Counted from the first letter of the stretch, positions 1 through 12,205 are shown. The stretch: 64,000 nucleotides of DNA from Argopecten irradians (GCF_041381155.1 NC_091134.1:16494008-16558007), one strand, 5' to 3'. Translations and numbers: made by a program. Notes: generated from the letters alone by a model not told the origin.

Positions 1-1600
1 TGATATATATAAATATATCCTGTCCATTTTTACTGGAAGACCACAAATAAGAGGTTAAGAAAAGTCCTCATAATGGTCATGTCAATGCAATAATATTGTA
101 TTTTTACCTGTACATGGTGCATTTTGTTCCCTATAGAACAAAGATACCCTATAATCGATAGCTCTTTACCTGGTATAATTTTTCATGTCTAATTTTCTAT
201 TTTGTTTATGTTGCAGGTATGGAAACCCCCATAATATAAGAAGAATTTCTTGAGGCTACACATACCTTTTCTATATGTAAAAACCAGACAGTATTAAATG
301 CATGGAAACCATAATATTTTTTTTTATTTCCTGAGTTTATCATCTGTTACAAAATTTCTTTTGTTCATTGGAAAACTGCAGCATTCAGCATTTAGCACAA
401 TAATTTTGGAACATATTGTCATATACAAACCTATATGAAGACGTGAATGTCTCAGAAAATGGTTTTACTGTGAAATTAAGTATGATTTTTAAGAAAAAAG
501 ATCTAGTTTATAACTGGAATTGCCCTAATTATGCTTGTTAATTTTCAGTAAATACATTACAGCACTCATTAATATATCAATTTGTTCTTTCTTTAAAGTT
601 ATAATACTGGGAATCACAATATAGAGTATGCATGGTAATAGTATAGGTACAGGCAATATATACCTGGTACATGTACATTTATACTTGTAGGTACTAGGTA
701 ATACATGCAGGTACACTGTATAATTGCATATTAAGTTCATTAGTGGATAAAAATGGATGCAATAGGGCCTAAGGAGGTAGTACAGTTTCATTTAAACACA
801 ACAATACTGAACACACAATTACAATTCTTACAATATCTTTTTACAAGTTACAGATGAAAATAAATGATCCACGTTTGTTCAATTCAGGATCACTTGCAAT
901 TGGAATATGAATTATCTATACATGTATGTGTATACATGGCCTCACATTGATATTAGTTTTGATGCTATGCACTGACCATATTTTGGTTGGTATATCAATA
1001 TTGATTCCTATAAACACAGTTTTCAGAAATGCAGAATTTGTCATACCTGTTTAAGAATTTTTATATCTATATATTATATTTTATAACATTGCAACTTTAA
1101 ATCAAGAATACAACTACCTTTTTAATGTAAATAGAAAAGATGGAGAGAGAGAATAAATGAAATATTTGTGAGCAATGTCTTCTATATAATGAAAGATCTA
1201 GGATGTACATGTAAGTTTCAATGTTATATTTTTTCCATGACTGCATGTGACATTAAATCCCAATGGTGATTCTCAACACTGATCCAGTTTATTGCTGTTT
1301 TTGTGTAATGAACTCTATTAACAATGAAATAGTATTTGCCTGCAAATCTGGATTAAGTCATTTTATAATTTTGAGGAACCACTTTAAAAAAATCTACTGA
1401 GATACTGCTTACATTAAGTTACATGTATCTGTACTGAGTACATTTGTATGTCATTGTCTTGGGGAAATGTCAATGGTCTGTTGTTTGATTATCTCATTTT
1501 ATTTAAGACAAAAAATCATATGGTGTACATGTAGGTTATCTTACAATCTTAATGATTAATAGACAGAAAGTAATAATTGACACCAACACATAATACATAT
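1..1600. other. AT-rich non-coding stretch
   Basis: No supported gene. Open frames are short, have no domain character and lack convincing splice sites. Words such as CATGTACATGTA recur, as they do elsewhere in the window. It could be intergenic or a long intron of a gene outside the window. Confidence 0.6.
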
Positions 1601-1609
1601 CCTTGCTAT

Positions 1610-2035
1610 AAATCCGGATCTCATTAAACCCCCAACTGGGAACCTGGCCTGGTAGATCGTTTTAGTCAGCAACGTTGAGGCATGCGCATTGGTAGTAAAA
1701 ACAAAAATGGCGAAGCGGGATTTTTGAATTGCGGTGTTACACTAAGAAAAGTGGCGTATCTGCGCTAATGAAAGAGGTATCGTTATGAAAATGATATCCG
1801 AAGAATTTTAGTGATATAGAGATTTATTTAATGCGTTTACTTTAGATGAAAACGGATAACAATGTAGCATAAAATAGCCGTCGAATGGCTCAACGGCACC
1901 CACTGCTAACATTTACGGCCATTTCGCCCATTTCGATGTAGGCTTATAGGAATATAATCTAGACGATCGAAGTCAAATTTGGTGAAGCTTAAATTGTCAT
2001 TTTATACTTGTATTTTCAAATCACAATAGTATAAA
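1610..2035. other. CpG-richer stretch without a clear gene
   Basis: More CpG than its surroundings (around 1,680-1,760 and 1,870-1,940), with scattered ATGs but only tiny frames. It might be an untranslated first exon or promoter region, or the diverged 5' part of the repeat that follows. Nothing in the sequence decides this. Confidence 0.25.
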
Positions 2036-2039
2036 TAAC

Positions 2040-2497
2040 AAAACACAGTAACTAGGGCCTAGGGGACAGATCCCTTAGAGGGGAAAACCCTAATTTTGTA
2101 CCAAAAGACCGGGTCCCAAAATGCCATGTACCAAATAGGGCCCTAGGGGAAACCTACAGTGTGAAATTTGAGATACAGATCCCTTCAAAACTTTCTGAGA
2201 AATAGCGGTAACAAATTTTTAACTATCAAAATCCAGAAGATGGCCGCCCAGTCGGCCATCTTGTTGACCGATTTGGTCCCAAAAATGCAATATGCACACT
2301 AGGGCCCTAGGGGGAACCTACATGTGGAAATTTTTGAGAAAGATCCCTTCTGTACTTTCTGAGCAAATAGCGGGTACAAGAATTGTTAACGACCGGACGG
2401 ACGGACTGGACGGAAGAAGGACGGACGGTACGGACGACGACGGACCACGGACGAAAGGCGATTTGAATTACCCACCTTCTGATGATGGTGGGCTAAA
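2040..2497 (+). mobile_element. Helitron-like non-autonomous repeat with GGACGG tract and terminal hairpin
   Basis: Contains an internal repeat of about 180 bp in roughly two copies (each with CTAGGGCCCTAGG-type words and an 'AGATCCCTTC' motif), a stem AGATGGCCG/CGGCCATCT near 2,240, then a GGACGG-rich tract (about 2,393-2,440). It ends in a hairpin CCCACC...GGTGGG (2,471-2,476 with 2,487-2,492) followed by CTAA. Hairpin plus CTRR is the 3'-end pattern of Helitrons. The layout (tandem repeat, GGACGG tract, hairpin, CTAA) matches the larger element at 61,100-63,760, although the hairpin sequences differ. The 5' limit is uncertain and no Rep/helicase gene is present. A 72-codon open frame at 2,292-2,510 lies wholly in this repeat and is not taken as a gene. 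Confidence 0.6.
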
Positions 2498-2811
2498 AAG
2501 TTTTACATAAAATGCCATTATTGTTGGAACTTCATTATTGTGTTTGCATTTGTTCACATTATGTTCCTCATGTCAATCCTTAATGAAAAATAATTGGTCT
2601 TCCACTTATATTGCATATATTCCTCCGGCATCATTTAGTCCTAAGTTTAATCATATACTTCACATTGTTTTTTCCAAATTTCATACTCTTAAGTTGTTTT
2701 AACATAGGTATTCTTAAGTAGTATTTCCTTATCATACTTAAGTTAGTTCCATTGTTGTTAATACAGTAGCCTTCATAAAAATTGAAGCGGGGGGCTGTTC
2801 ACATGTTTCTA

Positions 2812-3162
2812 TCATCGGTACTCAGGGGCTTCCGAGCACTTACGATCTCTACACCCATGGGACTATATCATAGATAGAAAATTGAAGCGCCAGCTCAGAG
2901 AGGAAACAATTAGGGAACTCACAGAATCACAGGCTAGCAAAAGATTTCCTGTGAACGACTACAGGAGAGGAGCGAACGCCTAAACATCTAAGCCACACAG
3001 TTCAACCACAGTGTTACCGTTATACGGCTCTTTTGATGTACATCAAATGACTTAAAATTACCTGTTCTATTCTGGTTGCTCTCCAGTTTTACTATGAGAT
3101 TAGTCCTGGGGTTTGTAGGAGATCGAAAGTGCATCGGAACCCCTGGGAGTATCGAGGATGTC
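2812..3162. repeat. Short element with imperfect inverted ends
   Basis: The left end (about 2,812-2,850, 'ATCGGTACTC...CTTACGATCTC') is an imperfect reverse complement of the right end (about 3,119-3,160, 'GAGATCGAAAG...GAGTATCGAGGATG'). This gives a structure of about 350 bp with inverted ends and no coding content. A MITE or SINE-like remnant is possible; no clear target duplication was seen. A weakly similar patch lies near 12,240-12,280. Confidence 0.4.
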
Positions 3163-3648
3163 ATCTTTATGTGCTCGTTGTATTTTTTAACGAAAATTTA
3201 AGGACCACCCCCTATAATTCTTCCGTGCTTTAAAGCAAGTGTTTAATAACGTTGAGAAATTTAATAGATAATTCTCTTTATTTCCTTCCAAAAATTGAAA
3301 AAAAATCAATAAAATAATGGCATTTAAAGTTTAAGCTTATTAGGTGCCGTAAATATTCATACTTACGAATCAGTTTATTTGATAATAACAATACTTACAA
3401 TGCCTACGTTTTGATTTTACAAACACAAATAAAAACTTAAAATGAAATTTGTCAGTATTGCCAAAAATAATGATTTACAGTGTTTTTTGTAATTGTAGGC
3501 CCTAAAGTGATTTCTGCAGGTATATTAAATTTCTATCTAAACATTCATAAGGAATGCAGGAAAGAATTTTACAGTGGATACAAATTCTCTGTTATAAGTA
3601 ATGCTTCTAAAATATATCATTAATGTTTATCTGTCCATTTAAACAAAC
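3163..3648. other. Non-coding spacer
   Basis: AT-rich, no open frame of interest, no recognised repeat. Confidence 0.5.
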
Positions 3649-5056
3649 CAGAGATTTAAATAGTAATTGGGATAAGTAACTAGGGCTGTTCTCGCGATAT
3701 CAACCCACCTTTGTTATCGTAAACGGATGAACGGTTACCGCGAGACCAAGCCGTGCGTCTGCGCACTATGGAGGCGAGTTATCATAGTGTTAGCCCATGA
3801 AGCTGTGTACGGCATATTTCACTATATACAAACCAATAAACATCGAAAAGTATCTCATAGCTTTTTTACTGTTGCATTAGAGACGCTCATCTCATGCATG
3901 TATTTACATTTCTGTGTTGTTTTTATGAAAATTTGTTAGATTACAACCTAAAATGTATGCATTTAAAATTCTGTAAGTAATGATCAAAATGTAGGTAAAA
4001 AAGCTTTTCTTGATTCGTAAGAATGAAAAATACGACACATATAAATTTAATGAGTTAGACCCTGGATTTAATTCGGCTTTAGTAAAAGAAATTGCTTGGT
4101 AAAGCAAGATATTTAAATATATCATATTCAAATCTCTGGTAAAGCGGAATATTTACATTTCACTTAGAATTGACTTTTATTTCAATATGGTTCTATGCAT
4201 TATAAATAAAGTTGTTTGGGAAAATTAAGATTAGAAAAATCTTATCTAATTTACAAACTTACTGTATAGCCTTCGAGACTCAAACACAGGTAAATAGACC
4301 CCAATTGAGTTACGTGAGGCGATGACCTGGGGCGGTAGGTGTTCTGGCCGACGGTTCACCTAATGACAGTATGACACCTGTGATTATAGCAGTTGCAAAT
4401 CACTTTCCGTTAATTAGATATCAAATTATGCTATCTATCACAGCTCGATCGGCACTGTATCTCTTCGCTATGGTATATTGGGTACCTTCGATAATTTGTT
4501 AACACTTGTACTTGAGCTTTAAAAGTTTCCATATTTACAAACTCAATCATTAGAAAATTAATATTTGAAAACTAAATAAATGGAAATCAGTCAATTATTG
4601 ATATCAGAATACGTGGTTTAAATTGTGCTATCTTTCACGATCCTATCTGAACAGTATCGTCGTCATTATAAATTTAGGGTAGCTTCGATGATTTGTGTAC
4701 AGTTTTACCACCAAAAATTCAAAAGGTTCAATATGTTCAAATTGGATCAATTTAATATTTTATCATTTAAAACTTACCGAGCAACAAATATTTGAAAAAT
4801 AAATGGAAATTGGTCAATTATTGAAGTCAGAGTATGTGGGTTTTATTATATTGATATTTCACGGGGCGATCTATTGTACCGATCGAGGAAGTAACCATGC
4901 CGGGATCAGGAAATCACAGTTAACATTACGTTTATTTAAATAATAAGTTTAACACCTCTACAATTATGAAAATGTAATAGATTATTCAAATAAATTACAT
5001 TTTCATTAAAGAGCAAACTTTGGGCTATTTATTTTTTTTATGCTCATCTCCTGAAT

Positions 5057-5237
5057 TATAGCAGAGATTTATTTGCATAATTGGGATAAGAAGGTAGCTC
5101 ATAGCCTTACTTAACGACGCCCGCAGCGGAAGCTATCCCAGAGTGCATCGCGTGTCTAAATTACAGTCGAGTACAGTCTAACGACGCCATATTGAAACTA
5201 ACTTGTTACGCTTCGTCCAATGAAGCGATCTAGGCTA
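5057..5237. mobile_element. Small repeat at the centre of the palindrome
   Basis: Starts with CAGAGATTTATTTGCATAAT and ends near GGCTATAATTC. It carries a segment (TATCCCAGAGTGCATCGCG, ACAGTCGAGTACAGTC) found in reverse complement, interrupted, at 8,093-10,000. It therefore serves as an uninterrupted paralogue showing where later insertions in that second copy took place. Confidence 0.55.
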
Positions 5238-6535
5238 TAATTCAGGAGATGAACAGAAAAAAACCCCAAATAGCTTTAAGTTTGCTCTTTATTGAAAATG
5301 TAATTTATATGAATAATCCATCACATTTTCATAATTGTAGAAGTGTTACACTAAATATAGGCGCTCTTTTAGGCCGCACCTTCACTCAAAATTCTTTTCG
5401 ATAAATAATTTGGGTTAAGTAAAAATAAATATTTTCGGCCGCCTTCATAAAAGGTGAGCCAGTTTTCTGCCAAAAATCCTTGTTGCGTTGTTTATTCTTG
5501 ATTATTCATTTTGAGTAAACAGAGCTTGCTGCTTTATGAGAGAGCATACAGAACTGAGGGATACAAAGAAGTGGTCTTTCGATTTTTGTATACGAATAAG
5601 GGGAAAAAACGTAATATCTTCATCCCGGCATGATTACTTCCTCGATCGGTACAATCGATCGCCCCGTGAAATATTAATATAATAAAACCCACATACTCTG
5701 ATTTCAATAATTGACCCATTTCCATTTAGTTTTCAAATATGTGTTGCTTGGTAAATTTTAAATGTTAATATATTAAATTGACCTAATTTGAACATATTGA
5801 ACCTTTTGAATTTTCGGAGGTAAAACTGTACACAAATCATTTAAGCTACCCTAAATTTATAATGACGACGATACTGTTCCGATAGGGTCGTGAAAGATAG
5901 CACAATTGACCCACATACTCTGAATTCAACAATTGACTGATTTCCATTAAAATTTCAAATATTTGTTGCTTGGTAAATTTTACATGATAAAATATTAAAT
6001 TGATTGAATTTGAACATATTAAACCTTTTGAATTTTTGGTTGTAAAACTGTACACAAATCATCGAAGTTACCCTAAATTTATAATGGGGACGATACTGTT
6101 CAGATAGGGTCGTGAAAGATATCACAATTAAAACCACGTACTCTGATTACAATAATTGACTGATTTCCATTTAGTTTTCAAATATTAATTTTCTATTGAT
6201 TGAGTTAGTACATATGGAAAATTTTAAAGCTCAAGTACAAGTGTTAACAAATTATCGAAGGTACCCAATATATCATGGCGAAGAGATACAGTGCCGATCG
6301 AGCTGTGATAGATAGCATAATTTGATATCTAATTAACGGAAAGTGATTTGCAACTACCATAAGCACAGATGTCATACTGTCATCAACCGTCGGCCAGAAC
6401 ACCTGGCCACCACCCCAGGTCATCGCCTCACTTAACTCAACGGGGTTCCATTTACCTGTGTTTGAGTCTCGAAGGCTATACCAATTCAGGTACAACCAAT
6501 TCTTTATTTTCCTTGAGTTTACAACTTCTTGGAAT

Positions 6536-7818
6536 TGTGCAAAATACGCACATATACATATATATACAACCACATAGTAATTAGTACAATATCATAGACA
6601 AGTTACAAATGTACTATACATTGAAATCAAAATGTGTATTATATAAAGGCTACATAACTAACAGGTTAAGTATACTACATTAAAATTAGTGTACTGAAAT
6701 TATTGGAGGCGGGATCGTATTTTCATGGCCTCAAATATAAATTTTGCTAATTTACGTAGATCACTTATATTTTCGCAACATAATAATTGTATCAACTTGT
6801 ACATAGATGGTTTACGCCAATAAAAAGGTTTTACATATTTCTTTATTAAATCATGATAATGATACAGTAAGTTTGTAAATTAGATAATATTTTTCTAATC
6901 TTAATTTTCTCAAACAGCTTTATTTATAATGCATAGAACCATATTGAAATAAAAGTCAATTCTAAGTGAAATGTAAATATTCCGCTTTACCAGAGTTTGA
7001 ATATAATTTATTTAAATATATTGCTTTACCAAGCAATTTTCTTTTACTAAAGCCTTTTATAATATGTCATTAATCACCAAAATTTACCAACATTTTGATC
7101 ATTACTTTCAATGCATAGGTTTTAATTTTACAAATTTTCATAAAAAACAACACAGAAATATATATACATGCATGAGATGTGCAAAATACGCACATATACA
7201 TATATATACAACCACATAGTAATTAGTACAATATCATAGACAAGTTACAAATGTACTATACATTGAAATCAAAATGTGTATTATATAAAGGCTACATAAC
7301 TAACAGGTTAAGTATACTACATTAAAATTAGTGTACTGAAATTATTGGAGGCGGGATCGTATTTTCATGGCCTCAAATATAAATTTTGCTAATTTACGTA
7401 GATCACTTATATTTTCGCAACATAATAATTGTATCAACTTGTACATAGATGGTTTACGCCAATAAAAAGGTTTTACATATTTCTTTATTAAATCATGATA
7501 ATGATACAGTAAGTTTGTAAATTAGATAATATTTTTCTAATCTTAATTTTCTCAAACAGCTTTATTTATAATGCATAGAACCATATTGTAATAAAAGTCA
7601 ATTCTAAGTGAAATGTAAATATTCCGCTTTACCAGAGTTTGAATATAATTTATTTAAAAATATTGCTTTACCAAGCAATTTTCTTTTACTAAAGCCTTTT
7701 ATAATATGTCATTAATCACCAAAATTTACCAACATTTTGATCATTACTTTCAATGCATAGGTTTTAATTTTACAATTTTTCATAAAAAACAACACAGAAA
7801 TATATATACATGCATGAG
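6536..7818. repeat. Direct tandem duplication, unit about 641 bp
   Basis: The block beginning GTGCAAAATACGCACATATA at 6,536 starts again at 7,177 and runs nearly unchanged to the ATGCATGAGAT motif (about 7,166 and 7,809). Only a handful of base differences were seen, so the event is recent. It lies wholly in the right arm of the palindrome and doubles part of that arm. The 641-bp unit also contains a GGCGGGATCGTATTTTCATGG stretch absent from the left arm. A sequencing or assembly duplication cannot be ruled out. Confidence 0.75.
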
Positions 7819-8160
7819 ATGAGCGTCTCTAATGCAAAAGTAAAAAAGCTATGAGATACTTTTCGATGTTTATTGGTTTGTATAAAATGCCGTCAAATAT
7901 GTCAAATGTCAAATATGCCGTACACAGCTTCATGGGCTAACACTATGATAACTCGCCTCCAGCTATGAGTGCGCAGACGCACGGCTTGGTCTCGCGGTAA
8001 CCGTTCATCCGTTTACGATAACAATAGGCGGGTACGTGATATCGCGAGAACAGCCCTAGTTACTTATCCCTACTATTTAAATCTCTGATTATAGCCTAAA
8101 TCGCTTTATCGGACGTAGCGTAGTTTCAATATAGCGTCGTTAGACTGTACTCGACTGTTA

Positions 8161-8811
8161 TGGTGGCAGTGTACAGTAGATTTGAAAAATTCAGCAAAAT
8201 AAAGTGCAGGCTTTAATTATGTACAGACAGCTTTTTAACCTTAAATAACATCTATATAAAAGTACATATATTTTTAATCTACACAACATTTGCAATAGTT
8301 GTGCAGAGTTCAATTTTGGACAGGTCCGCTTTTTGTGGTTTTGTGAGCCTGTAAAAACCATGGTAACCAAATTAGTTTTTTTGAAAAAATGCAAAAAATT
8401 GGGATTTTCAACCCAAAATTACACCCCCTCTAGGAGAATTTTTTTTCTTGAACATAGTTTAAAACCAAGCATCACTGCCGTGATAGCGGAACTGAGCCTA
8501 TTTCGACATAGGTATATCATTAAACTTTTGAGCAATCTTACCTCGTACCCCAGCTATCAATTTCTGCTGCTACAGTATTGAGTTTTTCCATCTTAGACGC
8601 ACATTGGGATACTCTCTAAACCATTAATCTCGAACCCATTTTGGGGAATTTCTTTATGCAAATGTGAAGCCTGCATATAATTCTCTAGATTGAATTCACC
8701 AATTTTAGGACATGTACATTTTTTATTTTTTTATGCATATAATAAAACAGGGGCTTTCTGCTTAATAAAAATCTCACCCATGGCCATTCGGTCTTACTGT
8801 ACACTGCTACC
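8161..8811. mobile_element. MITE with TA target duplication
   Basis: Inverted ends GGTGGCAGTGTACAGTA and TACTGTACACTGCTACC (17 bp, one mismatch) are flanked by TA on both sides (8,159-8,160 and 8,812-8,813). The paralogue at about 5,160-5,175 lacks the insertion, giving an empty site that joins the same flanks. 651 bp, no transposase. TA duplication points to the Tc1/mariner-type group, but the TIRs were not recognised as a named family. Open frames of 67-82 codons inside it are not supported. Confidence 0.7.
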
Positions 8812-8889
8812 TATTTAGACACGCGATGCACTCTGGGATAGCTTCCGCTGCGGACGTCGTTAAGTAAGGCTATGAGGTACATTCTTATC

Positions 8890-9970
8890 CACAGGGACCT
8901 GGCACGAAATTTTTTAACCAATAGTATACATATATATATTATAGTATCAAGGGTATGAACTCGGCGGTCGAGAAAAACGGACCTATTTTTTTAAAACCGT
9001 GATTATTTTAATAAATAGGTTATATACAACATTGACGGATATCTTACCTTAAAGAGAAATAATTTATCTTTCCATTGAATGCTTGATGAACAAAATTGGC
9101 CAAGTATTGACGAAGTTATGGCTTGATGAATTGGGAAATTTACGAAAAATATGCTAGGTAGACATTTCCCTGTCCGGTCGAAATGTCGTCTCGGCTCTAA
9201 TGGGTACCTCAAAAACCAAGCCAAAATCACAAAATCTACGCTTGTGGTGGTAAACAGTATCCAGAACTGTGTTCATCCACAATCTCCTTTGGAGGTGTCA
9301 TGACCCGTACTTTGTAGAAACTCCATTTAAACATCGTGTAACAGTTAGCGCACATACTTTAACCGTCACCGCCATGTTCATTTCTTCTTCGGAACGCTTC
9401 TTGAGTTTACACACAAGCACAACATAACGTAATTTGCATAATGTAGTCACGATATGTAAAGTCGAGAAGCGTTCCGAGAGAAAAATGAACATGGCGGTGA
9501 CGGTTAAAGTAAGTGAGCTACACGATGTTTAAATGGAGTTTCTACAAAGTACGGGTCATGACACCTCCAAAGGAGATTGTGGATGAACACAGTTCTGGGT
9601 ACTGTTTACCAACTCAAGCGTAGATTTTGTGATTTTGGCTTGGTTTTTGAGATACCCATTAGAGCCGAGACGACATTTCGACCGGACAGGGAAATGTCTA
9701 CCTAGCATGTTTTTCGTAAATTTCCCAATTCATCAAGCCATAACTTCGTGAATACTTGGCAAATTTTGTTCATCAAACACTCAACGGAAAGATAAATTAT
9801 TTCTCATTAAGGTAAGATATCCGTCAATGTTGTATATAACCTATTTATTAAAATGATCACGGTTTTAAAAAAAATAGGTCCGTTTTTCTCGACCGCCGAG
9901 TTCATACCCTTGATACTATAATATATATATGTATACTATTGGTTAAAAATTTTCGTGCCAGGTCCCTGTG
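8890..9970. mobile_element. Foldback (long-TIR) MITE, probably hAT-like
   Basis: The arms are reverse complements over more than 500 bp each (about 8,890-9,418 and 9,455-9,970), beginning CACAGGGACCTGGCACGAAA and ending in its complement, with an unpaired centre of a few tens of bases near 9,420-9,450. TTCTTATC is duplicated at 8,882-8,889 and 9,971-9,978 and occurs once in the uninterrupted paralogue near 5,085-5,092 (opposite strand). An 8-bp duplication suggests hAT-type mobilisation. The arms contain matching open frames on opposite strands (for example 9,003-9,230) that exist only because of the palindrome. The near-perfect arms suggest recent insertion. Confidence 0.75.
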
Positions 9971-10000
9971 TTCTTATCCCTACTATTTAAATCTCTGAAC

Positions 10001-10910
10001 AAACCATATGGTTTTCAATAGATTTCTAAAGAAAAAAAAAACATCAGAAATTTAAATATATTTAAATCTCTGATAACATGTAGAAATTTTCGTGAAAAAG
10101 GTGTGGCACAAAGAAATGTAATGAAATATTTGAAATTGACATTTGTCATGGCATTAAGTATTTTACAAAATATACAGTACGTTCAAGTCCTATAATTAGT
10201 ACAGTAATTAGTTGTACTGTACGTGTGTGCCATATACAACGTAAAGATCTTATTCTAGTTACGTATGAAGTGTTTATAAATAGACTATTTTCAGCCAAGG
10301 AGGTACATACAATGAATATGTATAAATCCTTGTTTACAACCCTAAAAATCTTGTAATGTTATAGATGATTTAAAGCCAAGGACGTATATATACAATGTAT
10401 ATGTATAAATCCTTGTTTACAACCCTAAAAATCTAAATTTGAATACAAAGTCTCAACGTTTTTAGAAATAAATTTGAATATTGACAAAATACTGCAATGT
10501 CTGAGCAAGGAGTATTTGATACAACGGTGTGCTTTCTACCTTTACTTCACTATGTGGTGACCACTTTCCTGTATATTGAGAATCATTGCAGAGTTACTTC
10601 CCCGCACTAATTTGGATGTTATCAATAAAACTGATATTTATTCCTTACATGATTAATATTTTAATGCAATTTATTTTGTACAATATATATTTATATATAG
10701 TTATACACATTTATCATATTTTATACAATTTGTTGAATATATATATATATAAAAAATTAAGGTCCTATTTTTACTTAGCTGGGAAAATGTATTTATTATA
10801 TTATATAGTAAAAACGGTCACGTTTGTGCAGTCCTTAAATGACCATTTTCTGGAAATAAAGGGTTGCAAAGATGCGCCTTTTATTAAATATCTGAAAAGA
10901 TGAAGCCCAA
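10001..10910. other. Non-coding stretch with a small direct repeat
   Basis: AT-rich. A unit of about 78 bp is present twice (about 10,296-10,352 and 10,373-10,434), sharing GTATAAATCCTTGTTTACAA. A 105-codon frame at 10,586-10,903 is composed of AT-rich low-complexity residues and is not supported as a gene. Confidence 0.45.
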
Positions 10911-10914
10911 AAAC

Positions 10915-11045
10915 CCGTTCATTATAGACGTTCGATTCCCGACCAGGGGCTTGTACTAGTGACAAATACAATTGAGCGGTTTACATATTGTGTACATGAC
11001 TCAAGGTCTAACCAGAAATAAACATATATATATTGTACTTACACA
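10915..11045 (+). mobile_element. Probable tRNA-derived SINE fragment
   Basis: GACGTTCGATTCCCGACC resembles a pol III B box (GGTTCGANNCC) and is followed by a non-coding body with ACTCAAGGTCTAACCAGAAA. A clear A box is not seen upstream, so only a 5'-eroded fragment is proposed. Confidence 0.35.
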
Positions 11046-11884
11046 ACAGATGTCACTTAAAGGCCTGAAGCTAAATACTTGTATATACATCTAGATGTGT
11101 CAGTTTGACGGGTCAACATACAACTGTAGAATGTAGAATGAATACGCAATTTAACCCATTAACTCCCAAAAATTTTAGCAGAATTCTCGAAAATCTGACA
11201 TTTTCTTTCAAAGTGATTTTTCATCCTTTTGCGCAGCAATATTTTTGGTAATAAATCCATATATATTTAGAAACTTCAGATCACAACCTTTTCAAATTTA
11301 GTAAGAAAAAGAATGTTTTCACATTAATTACGTTAATTACCATAGCAACCGAAATTTTGGACTAACTCTTAAGACAATGAAAGTTATTTAGATTTATCAA
11401 CCTAACAATCAAGTATATTATTGCAGAAGTGTTAAACTTTTTATTGAATGCCATACTTTCAATTTACTTTTTAATGTTACCATGGTTATCAACAAAATTA
11501 AAAACCCTCGATTTTTTGAACATGCTTAAGTTATGTTTCAACTGTCTTGCTTCAACTAGAGAAAGTTTGATTTTATATAACAGGCTTAGTAATCTTTTAA
11601 CTTTCATGTTAACTTTAAAAGAGAACTTGGCCAGAATTGATATCAAATCATTAATCTTTAGCGTAAAAAATGTTACCATCACAACCAAAATATAAACTAC
11701 GGAAAATGCAATTTTACACTGATAGAACCATTTTCATGGGCTTCCAGTTATTTAAAATATCAAATAAAATAATTGCAAAAGCACCAGATATTCCGTTTGG
11801 TTAAAGAACTCCTACAATGCAATTTACTAGTAAATCATAATTTGTGATTGTACCCCAACGTCCAAAATGTGTTTACTTTTGTTT
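11046..11884. other. Non-coding stretch
   Basis: Overlapping open frames on both strands near 11,430-11,695 are AT-rich and show no domain, splice or start context. Nothing else seen. Confidence 0.45.
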
Positions 11885-12205
11885 TGGCAGGGTTCTGTCA
11901 ACATTGTGACTGAATATATAGACTTACCTGACCAGTGCTCGAAAAAAAACCACCTGTCATCCTCGGTTTTATTCGGATGCATTATAAATAAAGCTGTTTG
12001 GGAAAATTAAGATTAGAAAAATCTTATCTAATTTACAAACTTACTGTATAGCCTTCGAGACTCAAACACAGGTAACTAGACCCCAATTGAGTTAAGTGAG
12101 GCGATGCAGGGTTCAGTCACCATTGTGACTGAATATATAGACTTACCTGACCAGTGCTCGAAAAAAAAAACCTGTCATCCTCGGTTTTATTCGGGTGCCT
12201 TCAGA
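11885..12205. repeat. Split direct repeat enclosing a fragment of the palindromic element
   Basis: A segment of about 90 bp (TTGTGACTGAATATATAGAC through CATCCTCGGTTTTATTCGG) occurs at 11,885-11,976 and again at 12,110-12,196. Between them, 11,985-12,106 is a direct copy of 4,197-4,322 (AATCTTATCTAATTTACAAA, AGCCTTCGAGACTCAAACAC). The simplest reading is capture of a piece of the 3.6-8.1 kb element, accompanied by duplication of the flanking sequence. Confidence 0.6.

Larger units (their letters stand above)
3649..8092. mobile_element. Giant imperfect palindrome (foldback-type DNA element)
   Basis: The two ends are reverse complements: 3,649 onward begins AGAGATTTAAATAGT and continues to GGGCTGTTCTCGCG; 8,040-8,092 reads CGCGAGAACAGCCC and ends ACTATTTAAATCTCTG. 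Following the arms inward, 3,650-4,268 pairs with 6,860-8,092 (the right side partly doubled), 4,269-4,505 with about 6,190-6,480, 4,505-4,930 with about 5,640-6,190, and 4,948-5,056 with 5,238-5,352. The symmetry centre is near 5,147 and holds another repeat. About 300 bp at 5,352-5,640 and about 380 bp at 6,480-6,860 have no partner. No transposase is visible. Either a very long-armed foldback element or two abutting inverted copies of one element. A 120-bp piece of the arm is also present at 11,985-12,106. Confidence 0.7.
8093..10000 (-). mobile_element. Second, inverted copy of the small element, split by two insertions
   Basis: Left part 8,093-8,160 and the continuation at 8,812-8,889 and 9,971-10,000 together are the reverse complement of about 5,057-5,237 (shared CGCGATGCACTCTGGGATA and ACTGTACTCGACTGT). 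The right margin again reads CTTATCCCTACTATTTAAAT. Two later elements sit inside (8,161-8,811 and 8,890-9,970), each explained by its own target duplication. No protein is encoded. Confidence 0.6.

Noticed and set aside
9003-9492. Open frames of 75 and 64 codons
   Set aside because: They lie in a foldback MITE and are mirrored in the other arm; no domain seen.
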